Counted from the stretch's first letter, positions 45,501 through 54,276 are shown. The stretch is DNA of 64,000 nt from Bradyrhizobium liaoningense (GCF_018130785.1 NZ_JAFCJT010000001.1:992001-1056000), one strand, 5' to 3'. Program-made: numbers and translations. The notes: generated by a model from the letters alone, not told the origin.

Positions 45501-45861
45501 TGGTTTCGAGATAGGGCGCGAGCTCAGTCTTCAGGTCCTTGGGATATTCGAACGGAAAGCTGTCGGCGTAAGGCTCGACGAAGAAGTCGAACGGATTGAC
45601 CACGGTCATCTGCGCCGTGAAATCGACCTCGAATTTCAGCTCGGTCGTCTTCTCCGGAAACACGTAACGCGCGAGCCAGTTACCTTGCGGATCCTGCTGC
45701 CAGTTCACGAAATGGTTTGAGGGCGTGACCTTGAGCGAATAGCTCAGGATCGGCGTCCGCGTATGCGGCGCCGGCCGCAGCCGGATGGTCTGCGGGCCAA
45801 GATCGATCGGGCGGTCGTATTTGTAGTGCGTGACGTGGTGTAATGCGACGTAGATCGACAC
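42592..45861 (-). CDS. Transglutaminase-DUF2126 giant protein
   Basis: A 1089-residue protein, first gene of the ligase cluster. Residues 1-290 are a transglutaminase with N-terminal beta domain ([18 protein letters not shown]), catalytic Cys180 ([11 protein letters not shown]), and His/Asp in [20 protein letters not shown]. Residues from about 330 to the end are DUF2126, including [35 protein letters not shown] and [16 protein letters not shown]. The last two resemble the substrate-binding strands of glutamine-synthetase-fold ligases (inference). The start is a GTG at 45861, giving the family's SIYVALHH N-terminus; the longer frame adds 19 unrelated residues. The ATP-grasp gene follows after 27 bp. 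Confidence 0.88.
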   Translation of the reverse strand: MSIYVALHHVTHYKYDRPIDLGPQTIRLRPAPHTRTPILSYSLKVTPSNHFVNWQQDPQGNWLARYVFPEKTTELKFEVDFTAQMTVVNPFDFFVEPYADSFPFEYPKDLKTELAPYLETIKPDRLFAKFLDTIPHEAPNTVNFLVDLNRELQKHVRYIIRMEPGVQTPEETLSSGAGSCRDSAWLLIQTLRHLGLAARFVSGYLIQIRPDIDPIEGPPEVENDFTDLHAWAEVYLPGAGWIGFDATSGMLAGEGHIPVAATPHYRSAAPISGGAGFAEVEFEFDMSVRRIREAPRITKPFSDESWARLNDLGEQVDGDLAAQDVRLTMGGEPTFVSVDDLEAAEWNTEAVGPTKRALGDDLIRRLRTRFAPGGLLHYGQGKWYPGESLPRWAFGLYWRKDGVPIWKNADLIAKIENPRPAQVKDAETFMEGTAQRLGLDPGYIMPAYEDTALWLQKEAELPVNVDPSDAKLSDPEARARIARVFEQGLNTPRGFVLPVQRWNAPPRWRSERWQLRRNHLFLTPGDSPLGLRLPIGSLGYVPPNQYPYIVEQDPLEPRGRLPVFTLAARPEASPRVAPEHLNTSVPVRTAMSVEVRDGVLCAFMPPVERIEDYLELIAALEATAEEMQLQVHVEGYPPPFDPRIEVIKVTPDPGVIEINIQPAKSWRDAVDITSGLYEDAGKVRLGANRFLVDGRHTGTGGGNHVVVGGSSPQDSPFLRRPDLLKSLVLYWQRHPSLSYFFSGLFIGPTSQAPRIDEARHDSIYELEIALSHVPPPGYQTPLWLVDRLFRHLLVDITGNTHRAEICIDKLYSPDGSTGRLGLVEFRALEMPPDPRMSLAQQLLIRALIAKFWREPQQGKFVRWGTALHDRFMLPHFIWQDFLEVLSELKESGYPFEPEWYLAQLEFRFPAFGRVHHGGVTLELRQALEPWHVLGEEGSAGGTVRYVDSSVERLQVKAEGFVEGRHVVTCNGRRLPMTSTGRSAEAVAGVRFKAWQPASGLHPTIPVHAPLTFDLIDTWNGRSLGGCVYHVAHPGGRSYDTKPVNTYEAEARRLARFQDHGHTPGPMQPPPEERTNEFPLTLDLRTPLLQ

Positions 45862-45966
45862 GGGGTGCGGTGCTCCAGCAGCATTTTTGAGCAGAACACC
45901 GCTGGTGACCTCGATCAAGCACTAACAACGGGCAGACCGTGCCTACGCCACGGGCTGCACGCTCAA

Positions 45967-47490
45967 TTACATCGTCGCGCCGAGCACCCAGGGCGCGAAC
46001 TCGGCGCCGCCGAAATCGAAGCTCTCGCTCTTGGTCGGCTGTCCCGATGCCGTCTTCAGGATGAGATCGAAGATGCGCTGGCCGCACTCCTGGACGCTCT
46101 CCTCGCCTTCGAGGATGGTGCCGCAATTGACGTCCATGTCCTCTTCCATGCGCTTGTACATCGGCGTGTTGGTGGCGAGCTTGATCGAAGGCGCGGGCTT
46201 GCAGCCGAACACGCTGCCGCGGCCGGTGGTGAAGCAGACCAGATTGGCGCCGCCGGCGACCTGCCCCGTTGCGGCGACCGGATCGTAGCCGGGCGTGTCC
46301 ATGAAGACGAAGCCGCGCTTCGTCACGGGCTCGGCGTAGCGCAGCACGTCGACGAGGTTGGTGGTGCCGGCCTTCGCCATCGCGCCGAGCGATTTTTCCA
46401 GGATGGTGGTGAGACCGCCGGCCTTGTTGCCGGGGCTCGGATTGGCGTTCATCTCGGCGCCTTCGCGCTCGGTGTATTCGTCCCACCAGCGCATGAGATC
46501 GACCAGCTTCTCGCCGACCTCGCGGCTCACCGCGCGGCGCGTCAGCAGATGCTCGGCACCGTAGGTCTCCGGCGTCTCGGACAGGATCACGGTGCCGCCG
46601 TGGCGGACGATGAGATCGCTGGCGGCCCCCAGGGCCGGATTGGCGGATACGCCGGAATAGCCGTCCGAGCCGCCGCATTGCAGGGCCACGGTCAATTCGC
46701 TCGCGGCGACAGTCTCGCGCTTGACCTTGTTGGCATCCGCAAGGGCTTCACGGACGAAGGCAATACCCGCTTCCACCGTCTTGCGGGTGCCGCCGACCTC
46801 CTGGATGTCCATCGCGCGCAGGCGGCCGGCGAGCTTCTGCTCCGCCATCAGCCCGCCGATCTGGTTCACCTCGCAGCCGAGGCCGAGCACGATCACGTGG
46901 GAGAAATTGACGTGACGCGCATAGCCGCCGAGCGTGCGGCGGAGCAGCGCCAGGGGCTCGTTCTGCGTCATGCCGCAGCCGGTCTTGTGGGTCAGCGCGA
47001 CCACGCCATCGACATTGGGGAAGTCGGCCAGCGGATTGTCGCCGGTGAACGGATTCTTCTTGAAGACGTCGGCGACGAGGCTTGCGACATGCGCGCTGCA
47101 ATTCACCGAGGTGAGGATGCCGATATAGTTGCGCGTGGCGACGCGGCCGTCCGGGCGGCGGATGCCCTCGAAAGTCGCCGGCAGGTCGAAGTTCGGCGTC
47201 GGCTTGACGTCGGCGCAATAGGCATAGTCCTTCGAGAAATCACCCATGCCGCAGTTCTGCACGTGCACGTGCTGGCCAGGCGCAATCGGCACCGTCGCAA
47301 AGCCGATGATCTGGCCATAGCGTATCACCGGCTCGCCCAATGCGATCGGCTTGATCGCGACCTTGTGGCCGGAGGGAATGCGCTCGACCGTGGTCACACC
47401 GTCGGCGACCATCGTTCCCGGCGGCAGGCTCGCGCGCGCGATCAGCACGCCATCATCGGGATGCAGGCGAATGACGGGGCTGATGGTCAT
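45967..47490 (-). CDS. UxaA/GarD-type sugar-acid dehydratase
   Basis: A 507-residue altronate/galactarate dehydratase family protein in which the small SAF domain and the large UxaA domain are fused. The N-terminal SAF part ends near HVHVQNCGMGDFS. The large domain has NYIGILTSVNCSAHVA, LTHKTGCGMTQNEPL, GLGCEVNQIGGLM, LQCGGSDGYSG and FTTGRGSVFGCKPAPSIKL. The conserved cysteines bind the iron needed for removing water from an aldarate or hexonate. The preferred acid cannot be told from sequence. GAGGAGAT precedes the ATG. It is encoded with an HpaI-type aldolase and an Ldh-type dehydrogenase, suggesting a short sugar-acid pathway. Confidence 0.88.
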   Translation of the reverse strand: MTISPVIRLHPDDGVLIARASLPPGTMVADGVTTVERIPSGHKVAIKPIALGEPVIRYGQIIGFATVPIAPGQHVHVQNCGMGDFSKDYAYCADVKPTPNFDLPATFEGIRRPDGRVATRNYIGILTSVNCSAHVASLVADVFKKNPFTGDNPLADFPNVDGVVALTHKTGCGMTQNEPLALLRRTLGGYARHVNFSHVIVLGLGCEVNQIGGLMAEQKLAGRLRAMDIQEVGGTRKTVEAGIAFVREALADANKVKRETVAASELTVALQCGGSDGYSGVSANPALGAASDLIVRHGGTVILSETPETYGAEHLLTRRAVSREVGEKLVDLMRWWDEYTEREGAEMNANPSPGNKAGGLTTILEKSLGAMAKAGTTNLVDVLRYAEPVTKRGFVFMDTPGYDPVAATGQVAGGANLVCFTTGRGSVFGCKPAPSIKLATNTPMYKRMEEDMDVNCGTILEGEESVQECGQRIFDLILKTASGQPTKSESFDFGGAEFAPWVLGATM

Positions 47491-47525
47491 GGGTATCTCC
47501 TCAGGCGAATAGTAAGTAGCGAGTG

Positions 47526-47577
47526 GCGAATGGAAAAGGGGAGTAGCCCAATTCGCTACTCCCCATTTGCCATTCGC
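47526..47577. repeat. Intergenic inverted repeat between dehydratase and aldolase genes
   Basis: GCGAATGG...GGGGAGTAGC pairs with GCTACTCCCC...CCATTCGC over about 22 bp with a few mismatches. It fills the gap between two co-directional genes and could attenuate or stabilise the transcript. Confidence 0.7.
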
Positions 47578-47583
47578 GAGGTC

Positions 47584-48360
47584 TTAGGCCTTGCCGGCCG
47601 AATCCTTGCGGGTCGCATTGACCTGCATTTTCGCGTAGGTCGTCATCAGGCCGACCTCGTTCGAGAGCGTCACCAGCTTGAAGCCCATGTTGATGGCGCG
47701 CGCAGCACCTTCGGCGCCGCTGCAATGGATGCCGGGGTTGAGGCCGCGCTTGCCGCATTCCTTGATGATCTTGTCGTAGATCGCGAGGATTTCCGGCTCG
47801 CTGCGATCGAGCTTCGGCTCAAGGCCGTAGGAGAAGCCGAGGTCGGACGGGCCGATATAGACGCCGTCGATGCCCTCGACGTCGAGGATCGCTTCCATGT
47901 TCTCGACCGCGGTTTTCGTCTCCATCATCGGCAGCAGGATGGTGTCGGCATTCGCGGTCTTCTGGTAGGAGCCCGCGGTGCCGTACATGCCGGCGCGGAT
48001 CGGGCCGTTGGAGCGGACGCCCTGCGGCGGATACTTGGAATACGACACGAGGTTCTTGGCCTCCTGCGCCGTGTTGACCATCGGGCAGATCACGCCATAG
48101 GCGCCGCCGTCGAGCACCTTGCCGATGATGCCGGGCTCGTTCCAGGGCACGCGGACCATCGGGGTCACTGGATGCTTATCCATCGCCTGGAAGCACTGCA
48201 CCATCGAGAGATAGTCCTGCACGCCGTGCTGCATGTCGACGGTGACGCTGTCGAAGCCGCATTGCGCGATCATCTCGGCCGAGAAGCCGGAGGGAATCGC
48301 TAGCCACGCGTTGACCACGGCCTTGCCCGACTTCCAGATTTCCTTGACCTTGTTCGCCAC
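47584..48360 (-). CDS. HpcH/HpaI family class II aldolase
   Basis: A 258-residue pyruvate-type aldolase. By alignment with HpaI the catalytic residues are His45 (VDMQHGVQ), Arg70 (MVRVPWNEP), and metal ligands Glu147 (METKTA) and Asp173 (IGPSDLG). It splits 4-hydroxy-2-oxo acids or 2-keto-3-deoxy sugar acids into pyruvate plus an aldehyde. The start is a GTG at 48360 behind GAAGGAAGG. Next to the UxaA-type dehydratase it probably cleaves a 2-keto-3-deoxy acid. It might also serve the hpa pathway 7 kb away, which lacks its own hpaI here. Confidence 0.88.
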   Translation of the reverse strand: MANKVKEIWKSGKAVVNAWLAIPSGFSAEMIAQCGFDSVTVDMQHGVQDYLSMVQCFQAMDKHPVTPMVRVPWNEPGIIGKVLDGGAYGVICPMVNTAQEAKNLVSYSKYPPQGVRSNGPIRAGMYGTAGSYQKTANADTILLPMMETKTAVENMEAILDVEGIDGVYIGPSDLGFSYGLEPKLDRSEPEILAIYDKIIKECGKRGLNPGIHCSGAEGAARAINMGFKLVTLSNEVGLMTTYAKMQVNATRKDSAGKA

Positions 48361-48404
48361 GTTGCCTTCCTTCTTTTGTTGCTTGGACCGTTGTTTGGAC
48401 CTTC

Positions 48405-48485
48405 GTCACCATGACGAGCGCCGCGACAGCACAGCTCTGCTGTTACCGCGAACCGGGGCTCCGCGCTACGCTCGCAATGACGCAA
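48405..48485. repeat. Probable dispersed repeat between aldolase and Ldh genes
   Basis: The 3' part (GCTCCGCGCTACGCTCGCAA TGACG type) resembles the GCTCGCAATGACG element common between Bradyrhizobium genes. It also shares TCGCTCGCAAGGACGACGG-like sequence with 63075-63093. ACAGC/GCTGT forms a small hairpin inside. Assignment is partly from memory. Confidence 0.4.
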
Positions 48486-48488
48486 GAC

Positions 48489-49574
48489 CTATGCGGTCGC
48501 CCGCTGGATGCTGACTTCGCTGACACCGACCTCGCGGGCGGTGTTCACTATCGCCGCCCAGGTGTCATCCGGCAAGGGGATGCCGTTCTTGCTGCGCTCG
48601 GCCCGGGTTTTCCGCTCGGGATCGCCCGGAATCAGCACCTGATCGACCCCCGCCATCGGCTTGGTGGCGCGGATGAAGTCGGTATAGCGCGACACCTCTG
48701 CATCGAACACATGGGAGGTATCGATCACCTTCGGATCGACGTAGAAGGCCAGCATGCCGTTGGCGAAGCGGCGGCCGCCCGAGGTGGCCCCGGTTCCGGT
48801 CAGCGCGCCGCCAAGCAACTCGCACATGAAGGCAAGGCCCGAGCCTTTGTGGTCGCCGAAGGCGCGGATCGCGCCGGTGCCCTTGGTGTGGTCGCGCGGC
48901 CCTTCGGGCGTGAAGGGCCCGTAAAGCACGGTCGGGTCCTCGCTGAGGGTCCCGTCGGCATCGACCAGCGCGCCCTTCGGCAGCTTCTTGCCGCCGCGGC
49001 TTGCGACCAGCACCTTGCCTTCGGCGACGACCGAGGTGGCGAAATCCAGCACGATCGGGTCCTGCCCCTCACGCGGAATGCCGACGCAATACGGCGCGGT
49101 GGAGAGCCGCTTCTCGACGCCGCCGAACGGCGCCACCAGCAGCGAGCCGGCGGCGTTGACGAAGTGCACCGAGACCAACCCTTCGGCGGCGGCCATCTCG
49201 GCCCAATCGCCGACGCGGCCGATATGGCCGGCATTGCGCAACGCGACCGCGGCAAGGCCCGCCTTCTTGCATTTCTCGATGCCGATCCGGACCGCCTGCG
49301 GCGTCACGGTCTGGCCGTAACCGAACTTGCCGTCCACCACGGCGAGCGAGGGCGTATCCACCACGACCTCAGCGGTCTGGTTCGGCACCACGAAGCCGGT
49401 CTTCAGCCAGCGGATGTAGACGGGCACGCGGATCACGCCGTGGCTGTCATGCCCGGTGAGGTTCGCCGTCGTCAGATAAGTCGCGATCCGTTTCGCCTCC
49501 TCCGGTGAGGATTGAGCGTGGCCGAAGACCTCGCCGACGAAATCGATGAGGTTCTGGACCTGGATCGTGACCAT
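48489..49574 (-). CDS. Ldh family NAD(P)-dependent 2-hydroxyacid dehydrogenase
   Basis: A 361-residue malate/L-lactate dehydrogenase of the type 2 (Ldh/YlbC/ComC) family, unrelated to the classical Rossmann LDH. Typical blocks are ANLTGHDSHGVIRVPVYIRW, ALRNAGHIGRVGDWAEMAA with a catalytic His, YCVGIPREGQDPIVLDFATS, and LPKGALVDADG. It oxidises 2-hydroxy acids or reduces 2-keto acids and imines. It is the upstream member of the dehydratase-aldolase set on the minus strand, with a 128-bp gap to the aldolase. The substrate is unknown; an aldarate-derived acid is likely. Confidence 0.88.
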   Translation of the reverse strand: MVTIQVQNLIDFVGEVFGHAQSSPEEAKRIATYLTTANLTGHDSHGVIRVPVYIRWLKTGFVVPNQTAEVVVDTPSLAVVDGKFGYGQTVTPQAVRIGIEKCKKAGLAAVALRNAGHIGRVGDWAEMAAAEGLVSVHFVNAAGSLLVAPFGGVEKRLSTAPYCVGIPREGQDPIVLDFATSVVAEGKVLVASRGGKKLPKGALVDADGTLSEDPTVLYGPFTPEGPRDHTKGTGAIRAFGDHKGSGLAFMCELLGGALTGTGATSGGRRFANGMLAFYVDPKVIDTSHVFDAEVSRYTDFIRATKPMAGVDQVLIPGDPERKTRAERSKNGIPLPDDTWAAIVNTAREVGVSEVSIQRATA

Positions 49575-49598
49575 GAACTGAGCTCCCGGTTATTGTCT

Positions 49599-49668
49599 GG
49601 GCATGATCTTCTCGGAAAACCGCTGCACACTTTGCGCTAACGCGGCCCTCCGGGTCCGGATCATGCCC
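49599..49668. repeat. Inverted-repeat element GGGCATGATC/GATCATGCCC beside livF
   Basis: Perfect 10-base inverted ends enclose a 50-bp core in the gap between the Ldh gene and livF, the right end touching the livF stop codon. It may act as a transcript 3' end for livF. The same kind of element is widespread in Bradyrhizobium, from memory. Confidence 0.7.
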
Positions 49669-50399
49669 TAAGCACTCACCTTGGCATGGCCGCCGAGATA
49701 GGCGGCGCGGATCGCTTCGTTGCCCCAGAGCTCGTCGGGCTTGCCACCGAGCACAATGCGGCCGGTCTCCAGCACATAGCCGTAGTCGGCCACCGACAGA
49801 CCCATGCGCGCATTCTGCTCGACGAGCAAGACCGTCGTGTTGCGGCGGATCTCGGAGATGATCTTGAACACGGCCTGCACGATGACGGGCGCAAGACCAA
49901 GCGAGGGCTCGTCGAGCAACAACAGCCGCGGCTTGGCCATCAAGCCGCGCGCGACCGCCACCATCTGCAACTGGCCGCCCGAGAGCGTCCAGCCGAGCGC
50001 GTTGGTGAACTTCCGGATGTCGGGGAACAGGTCGAACATCGCGTCCGCCTCCCGCGAGATCTCCGAGGTCGGCGCCCGGCGATTGGACGCGCCGAGCATG
50101 ATGTTCTCTTTCACGGTGAGACCCGGGAAGACCCTGCGGCCTTCCGGCACGTGCGAGATGCCCATGCGGACGATCGCTTCCGGACCAAGACCTGCGATCG
50201 AATTGCCGTCGAACAGGATGTCGCCGGAAGTCGGCTTGGCGAGGCCTGAGATGGCGCGCAAGGTCGTGGACTTGCCGGCGCCGTTGGCGCCGAGCAGCGT
50301 CACCACCTGCCCCTGCTCCACCGCGCAGGTCACGCCACGCAGGGCTTCGATCTCGCCGTAGCGCACCACGAGATTGCGGATTTCGAGCAACGGCATCAT
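49668..50399 (-). CDS. livF: Branched-chain-type ABC transporter ATPase LivF
   Basis: A 243-residue ATPase. Walker A is GANGAGKSTT, the signature is TLSGGQLQMVAVARGL, and Walker B is LLLLDEPSLGLAPVI. The order and the C-terminal ETGRIVLGGKPDELW match LivF. Its ATG at 50399 overlaps the stop of the fused livMG gene (ATGA), so it is translationally coupled. It works with LivH and the LivM-LivG fusion to import an amino acid or, commonly in rhizobia, an aromatic or dicarboxylic acid. Confidence 0.93.
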   Translation of the reverse strand: MMPLLEIRNLVVRYGEIEALRGVTCAVEQGQVVTLLGANGAGKSTTLRAISGLAKPTSGDILFDGNSIAGLGPEAIVRMGISHVPEGRRVFPGLTVKENIMLGASNRRAPTSEISREADAMFDLFPDIRKFTNALGWTLSGGQLQMVAVARGLMAKPRLLLLDEPSLGLAPVIVQAVFKIISEIRRNTTVLLVEQNARMGLSVADYGYVLETGRIVLGGKPDELWGNEAIRAAYLGGHAKVSA

Positions 50400-52174
50400 T
50401 CGCTCCCGAGATAGGCGGAGACGACGTCGGGATGACGCAGCACGGCCAGGGATTCGCCGTCCGCGATGCGGCGTCCGAAGTTGAGCACGGTGATGTGCTG
50501 GGCCGCTTCCGAGACCAGCGTCATGTCGTGATCGATGATCAGGATGGTCAGGCCCTGCGCGGCGATGCGCTTGAGCAGCTCGTGCAGCTCCAGCTTCTCG
50601 GTCGAGTTCAGGCCGGCCGCGGGCTCGTCCAGCAGCAGCAGCGTCGGGTTCGAGGCGAGCGCACGTGCGATCTCGATCAGGCGCTGATGGCCGTAGGAGA
50701 AGCTCGAGATCAGCTCGTTGGCGCGGTTGCCGAGACCGACGAAGGTCAGGGCTTCCATCGCGCGCTCGGTCAGGGCGTCATCACCCTTCCCGACCATGGT
50801 GTTGCCCGGCCGCTCCGCACCGATCTCGACATTTTCGAGCGCCGTCATCGAACGGAACAGGCGGATGTTCTGGAACGTACGCCCGAGGCCCGCTGCCGTG
50901 CGCTGATGCGGCGGCATGTGGGTGATGTCGGTGCCGTCGAGCACGATCCTGCCGGCTGTCGCTTCATAGAGGCCCGAGAGCACGTTGAGCGTCGTGGTCT
51001 TGCCCGAGCCGTTCGGTCCGATCAGCGCGTGCACGCCGCCACGCTTCACCGCGATGTCGACGCCGTCGACGGCCTTGAGGCCACCGAAGTGCTTCGACAG
51101 GCCGGTGACTTCCAGCACCGTGTCGCCGCCGACCGTCGCCGGCCGGAGCTGCAGCGCGGCCGCAGCCGGCGGTGCCTTGGTCTTGGCGCGCCAGCGCGTG
51201 AAGGCATCGGCGACAAAGCCCCAGATGCCGTCGGGCATGAAGCGGATGATCAGGATCACGAACAGGCCGTAGATCGCGAGGTACAGGCCCGGCACGCTCT
51301 TGAGGAAGCGCAGCCATTCCGGGATCAGGATCAAGAGACCCGTGCCGATCGTCGAGCCGATCGGCGAAGCGACGCCGCCGAGCAGCGACATGGTCAGGAA
51401 CACGATCGATTCCGCGAAGGAGAACTGATCGGGGCTGACATAGGCGAAACCGCCGGCGAACAGGCCGCCCGCGAGCCCGCCGAGCAGCGCGCACAGCGCG
51501 AAGGCGTAGATCTTGGTGCGGAACACGTCGATGCCGTTGACGCCGGCCGCCAGCTCGTTGTCGCGCACCGCGCGCATGGCGCGGCCGAGTTTTGTATCCG
51601 CGAGATGCCAGACCAGATAGCCGACGATCGCCAGCATCGCGACGCAGAAGGCGAGATAGCTCTGCGACGACTGGAACAGCTCGGGACGCTTGATGTTGGG
51701 AACGCCGTCGGGACCGCGCGTCAGCCAGATCGCGTTGATCATCACCAGCGTCACGATCTGCTGGAACGAGATCGTGACCATCGCGAGGTAATGGCCACCG
51801 AGCCGCAGCGTGGACATGCCGAGGAACGCGCCGGCCAGCAGCGAGATCAGGCAGCCGCCGACGAGGCAGACCCAGAAGCTGACATGCAGGTCCGTCGTGC
51901 CGATGCCGACCGCGTAGGCGCCGAGCCCGAAGAACGCGGCCTGCGCCAGGTTGATCTGGCCGCACAGGCCGAGCACGACCGAGAGGCCGAACACCGCGAT
52001 CGAGAACGTGGTGGCCTGGAGCAGGATGTTGTGGACGTATCCGTCGAAGCGCATGGTCGCGGCGAGCGCGACAATGATCGCGGCACCGATGAAGTACGGC
52101 AGATGCCGGACCAGCAGCGGCTTCGAATGGATGGCGGGTGCCGGAATCGGCATGTTGTCGCTGGGAGCGCTCAT
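50396..52174 (-). CDS. Fused LivM permease-LivG ATPase
   Basis: A 592-residue single protein. Residues 1-330 are a LivM-type permease with about nine hydrophobic helices (from LPYFIGAAIIVALAATM to YLAIYGLFVILIIRF). Residues from about 350 are a LivG-type ATPase, with Walker A GPNGSGKTTTLNVLSG near 386, signature SFSYGHQRLIEIARAL, and Walker B LLLLDEPAAGL. These are usually separate genes. No frameshift or internal stop suggests an artefact; a Pro/Ala linker joins the domains. The 5' end overlaps the livH stop and the 3' end overlaps the livF start by four bases each. Confidence 0.93.
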   Translation of the reverse strand: MSAPSDNMPIPAPAIHSKPLLVRHLPYFIGAAIIVALAATMRFDGYVHNILLQATTFSIAVFGLSVVLGLCGQINLAQAAFFGLGAYAVGIGTTDLHVSFWVCLVGGCLISLLAGAFLGMSTLRLGGHYLAMVTISFQQIVTLVMINAIWLTRGPDGVPNIKRPELFQSSQSYLAFCVAMLAIVGYLVWHLADTKLGRAMRAVRDNELAAGVNGIDVFRTKIYAFALCALLGGLAGGLFAGGFAYVSPDQFSFAESIVFLTMSLLGGVASPIGSTIGTGLLILIPEWLRFLKSVPGLYLAIYGLFVILIIRFMPDGIWGFVADAFTRWRAKTKAPPAAAALQLRPATVGGDTVLEVTGLSKHFGGLKAVDGVDIAVKRGGVHALIGPNGSGKTTTLNVLSGLYEATAGRIVLDGTDITHMPPHQRTAAGLGRTFQNIRLFRSMTALENVEIGAERPGNTMVGKGDDALTERAMEALTFVGLGNRANELISSFSYGHQRLIEIARALASNPTLLLLDEPAAGLNSTEKLELHELLKRIAAQGLTILIIDHDMTLVSEAAQHITVLNFGRRIADGESLAVLRHPDVVSAYLGSE

Positions 52175-53043
52175 GCTTTTTCCGCCACGCGTTCGCCGAA
52201 GATGCCCTGCGGCCGGAAGATCAGGAAAGCGATCAGCACCAGGAAGGCGAAGCCATCCTTGTAGGGAACCGAGACATAGGCGGCGCCAAACGTCTCGATC
52301 ACGCCGAGCGCAAGGCCGCCGATGATGGCCCCGGCGACATCGCCGAAGCCGCCGATGATGGTGGCCGCGAACGCCTTCAGCGCGATCGTCGAGCCCATCT
52401 GGATCGAGACGAACAGCACCGGTGCGACGAGGATGCCGGCGAGACCGCCGAGCACGGCCGAATAGATGAAGGTGATCATGATCATGGTGGAGACGGAGAT
52501 GCCGAGCAGCGAGGCCATCTCCTTGTCCTGCGAGGTCGCCTGCAGCTTCTTGCCGAGCAGCGTCTTCTCGAAGAACCAGAAATTGAAGATCACGAGACAG
52601 ATCGTGACGCCGATGATCAGGAGATACTGGCTGTCGAGATAGACCGGGCCGACCTGAATGCCCGGCGTCTCAAACCAGCCTTCCAGCACCTGGGGCTGGG
52701 GGCCGTAGATTGCGAGCACGGAGTTCGCCAGCAGGATCGAGGCGCCGATGGTGGCGATGATCACGGGCAGATAAGTGCGGTGGCGCAGCGGATAGTAGAC
52801 GCCAAGATTGAAGATGACACCAAGCAGCGCCATGCCGAGCAGCGCAACGATGAATGCCGCCCAATAGGGCAGACCGGCTTCGATCGCGACGACCATCAGA
52901 TAGGCCGCGACCATGGAGAATTCGCCCTGGGCGAAGTTCACCACGTTGGTGGCACGGAAGATCAGCACGAAGCCGAGCGCAACGAGCGCATAGACGGCAC
53001 CGATACCGATGCCGGTAAACAGGAGTTGTAGGGCGAGATCCAT
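52171..53043 (-). CDS. livH: Branched-chain-type ABC permease LivH
   Basis: A 290-residue permease with about eight helices, opening LALQLLFTGIGIGAVYALVALG, with NFAQGEFSMVAAYL and a conserved AAIIGG-type EAA loop near FAATIIGGFGDVAGAIIGG. Typical LivH length and order. Its stop overlaps the start of the fused livMG gene (ATGA). Upstream is the binding protein gene, separated by a hairpin that probably lets the binding protein be made in excess. Confidence 0.94.
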   Translation of the reverse strand: MDLALQLLFTGIGIGAVYALVALGFVLIFRATNVVNFAQGEFSMVAAYLMVVAIEAGLPYWAAFIVALLGMALLGVIFNLGVYYPLRHRTYLPVIIATIGASILLANSVLAIYGPQPQVLEGWFETPGIQVGPVYLDSQYLLIIGVTICLVIFNFWFFEKTLLGKKLQATSQDKEMASLLGISVSTMIMITFIYSAVLGGLAGILVAPVLFVSIQMGSTIALKAFAATIIGGFGDVAGAIIGGLALGVIETFGAAYVSVPYKDGFAFLVLIAFLIFRPQGIFGERVAEKA

Positions 53044-53090
53044 GACAAGCGTTCTGTTGGAGGTCAGATTCGTCCAATGAAAGACGTTTC

Positions 53091-53118
53091 GACCTCCCCG
53101 ACCGAAATCGGGGAGGTC
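53091..53118 (-). terminator. Hairpin between the binding-protein gene and livH
   Basis: GACCTCCCCGA pairs perfectly with TCGGGGAGGTC around a 6-base loop. On the minus strand it lies 13 bp past the binding-protein stop and is followed by GAAACGTCTTT, without a strong U-run. Likely a partial terminator or RNA stabiliser that sets the ratio of binding protein to permease. Confidence 0.65.
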
Positions 53119-53130
53119 ATTTCGTCAACG

Positions 53131-54276
53131 TCAGTCGTTGAACTCGATGTGCTTGTCGAAGACGATCTTGCCCTTGTCGTTCTTCACGATGTTGTAGCCG
53201 TGCAGACCGTCGCCGTTCTGGTCGAAATTGTATTCGCCCTCGGCACCCGGGAACTTCTTGATCGCGAGGATGGCTTCACGGACCTTGCCGGGCTCGGTGG
53301 TGCCAGCCTTGTTGATGCCCTGCGCCAGCACGTTGACGGCGTCGAAGGTCCACGAGCTCTGGTTGTCGGGCGCAACCTTGACCGCGTCGCGGTAGATCTT
53401 GCCGAACGCCTTCGAGCCTTCGCTGGAATCCTCGGCATAGTCCGCCACGCCATAGGTGTTGTAGAGCGCGGGACCGGCGAGCTTCAGCGCGGTGATGTTG
53501 ACGATCGAGGGCGAGCCCACCCACGGGATGTTCACGCCGAGCTGACGGAGCTGGCGGGCGAAGATGCCGAGGTCGTTCTCGAAGGTGAAGTAGGAACCGA
53601 GGATGTCGGCGCCCGATTGCTTGATCGCGAGCACGACCGGGGTGAAGTCCTGGCTCTGGTTGGCATAGCCCTGATCGAGCACGGGCGGCGCGCCCAGCTT
53701 GGTCAGCGCTTCGGTCAGCGCCTTGCCACCGGCGGTGCCGAACGCGTCGGTCGAGTGCAGCACGGCCCACTTCTTCTTGGCCAGCGTGTTGACGCCGTAT
53801 TCGGCGATGACGCGGCCGGAATAGCTGTCATTGGGACGGCAGCGGAACAGCCACTGATTGCCCATGTGGGTGAGATTCGGATCGGTACCGCCGATCATCA
53901 CGGGCTTGCCGAGCTTGATCACGTCGGGCGCCATCGCGTGCACCTGGGTCGAACGGATCGAGCCGAGGAAGCCGACGATGTCGGACTGCGCGGCGAGCTT
54001 GGAGAATGCGAGCACGATGCCGGGATTGGTGGTCTGGTCGTCCTCGACGATCAGCTCGCCCTGCTTTCCCAGGATACCGCCGGCCTTGTTCACGGCTTCG
54101 AGCGCGAGCTTGGCGCCCTTGATGGCGTAGCCGCCGGATTCAGCGGCGGGGCCCGTGACGGGCGCGCACATGCCGATCTTGATGGTGGCGCCTTGCGCAT
54201 GCGCGCCCTTGATGAGGTAGGGCGCGGCAATGCCGGCAGCAATTCCGGCAGCGAAGTCGCGTCTCGTCAGTCTCAT
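53131..54276 (-). CDS. Liv-type ABC transporter substrate-binding protein
   Basis: A 381-residue periplasmic binding protein. The N-terminus MRLTRRDFAAGIAAGIAAPYLIKGAHAQ has a twin-arginine (Tat) motif RRDFAAG. The mature part has TIKIGMCAPVTGPAAESGGY, GGTDPNLTHMGNQWLFRC and VLHSTDAFGTAGGKAL. It is the first gene of the transporter operon with livH, livMG and livF. Given the hpa cluster next door, a 4-hydroxyphenylacetate or related aromatic ligand is possible but unproven. GGAGGAATGA precedes the ATG. Confidence 0.92.
   Translation of the reverse strand: MRLTRRDFAAGIAAGIAAPYLIKGAHAQGATIKIGMCAPVTGPAAESGGYAIKGAKLALEAVNKAGGILGKQGELIVEDDQTTNPGIVLAFSKLAAQSDIVGFLGSIRSTQVHAMAPDVIKLGKPVMIGGTDPNLTHMGNQWLFRCRPNDSYSGRVIAEYGVNTLAKKKWAVLHSTDAFGTAGGKALTEALTKLGAPPVLDQGYANQSQDFTPVVLAIKQSGADILGSYFTFENDLGIFARQLRQLGVNIPWVGSPSIVNITALKLAGPALYNTYGVADYAEDSSEGSKAFGKIYRDAVKVAPDNQSSWTFDAVNVLAQGINKAGTTEPGKVREAILAIKKFPGAEGEYNFDQNGDGLHGYNIVKNDKGKIVFDKHIEFND

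Noticed and set aside
50500..50800. Non-canonical ABC signature (SFSYGHQR) in the LivG half
   Set aside because: LivG proteins commonly carry an AYGxQR-type signature, so this is normal for the family.
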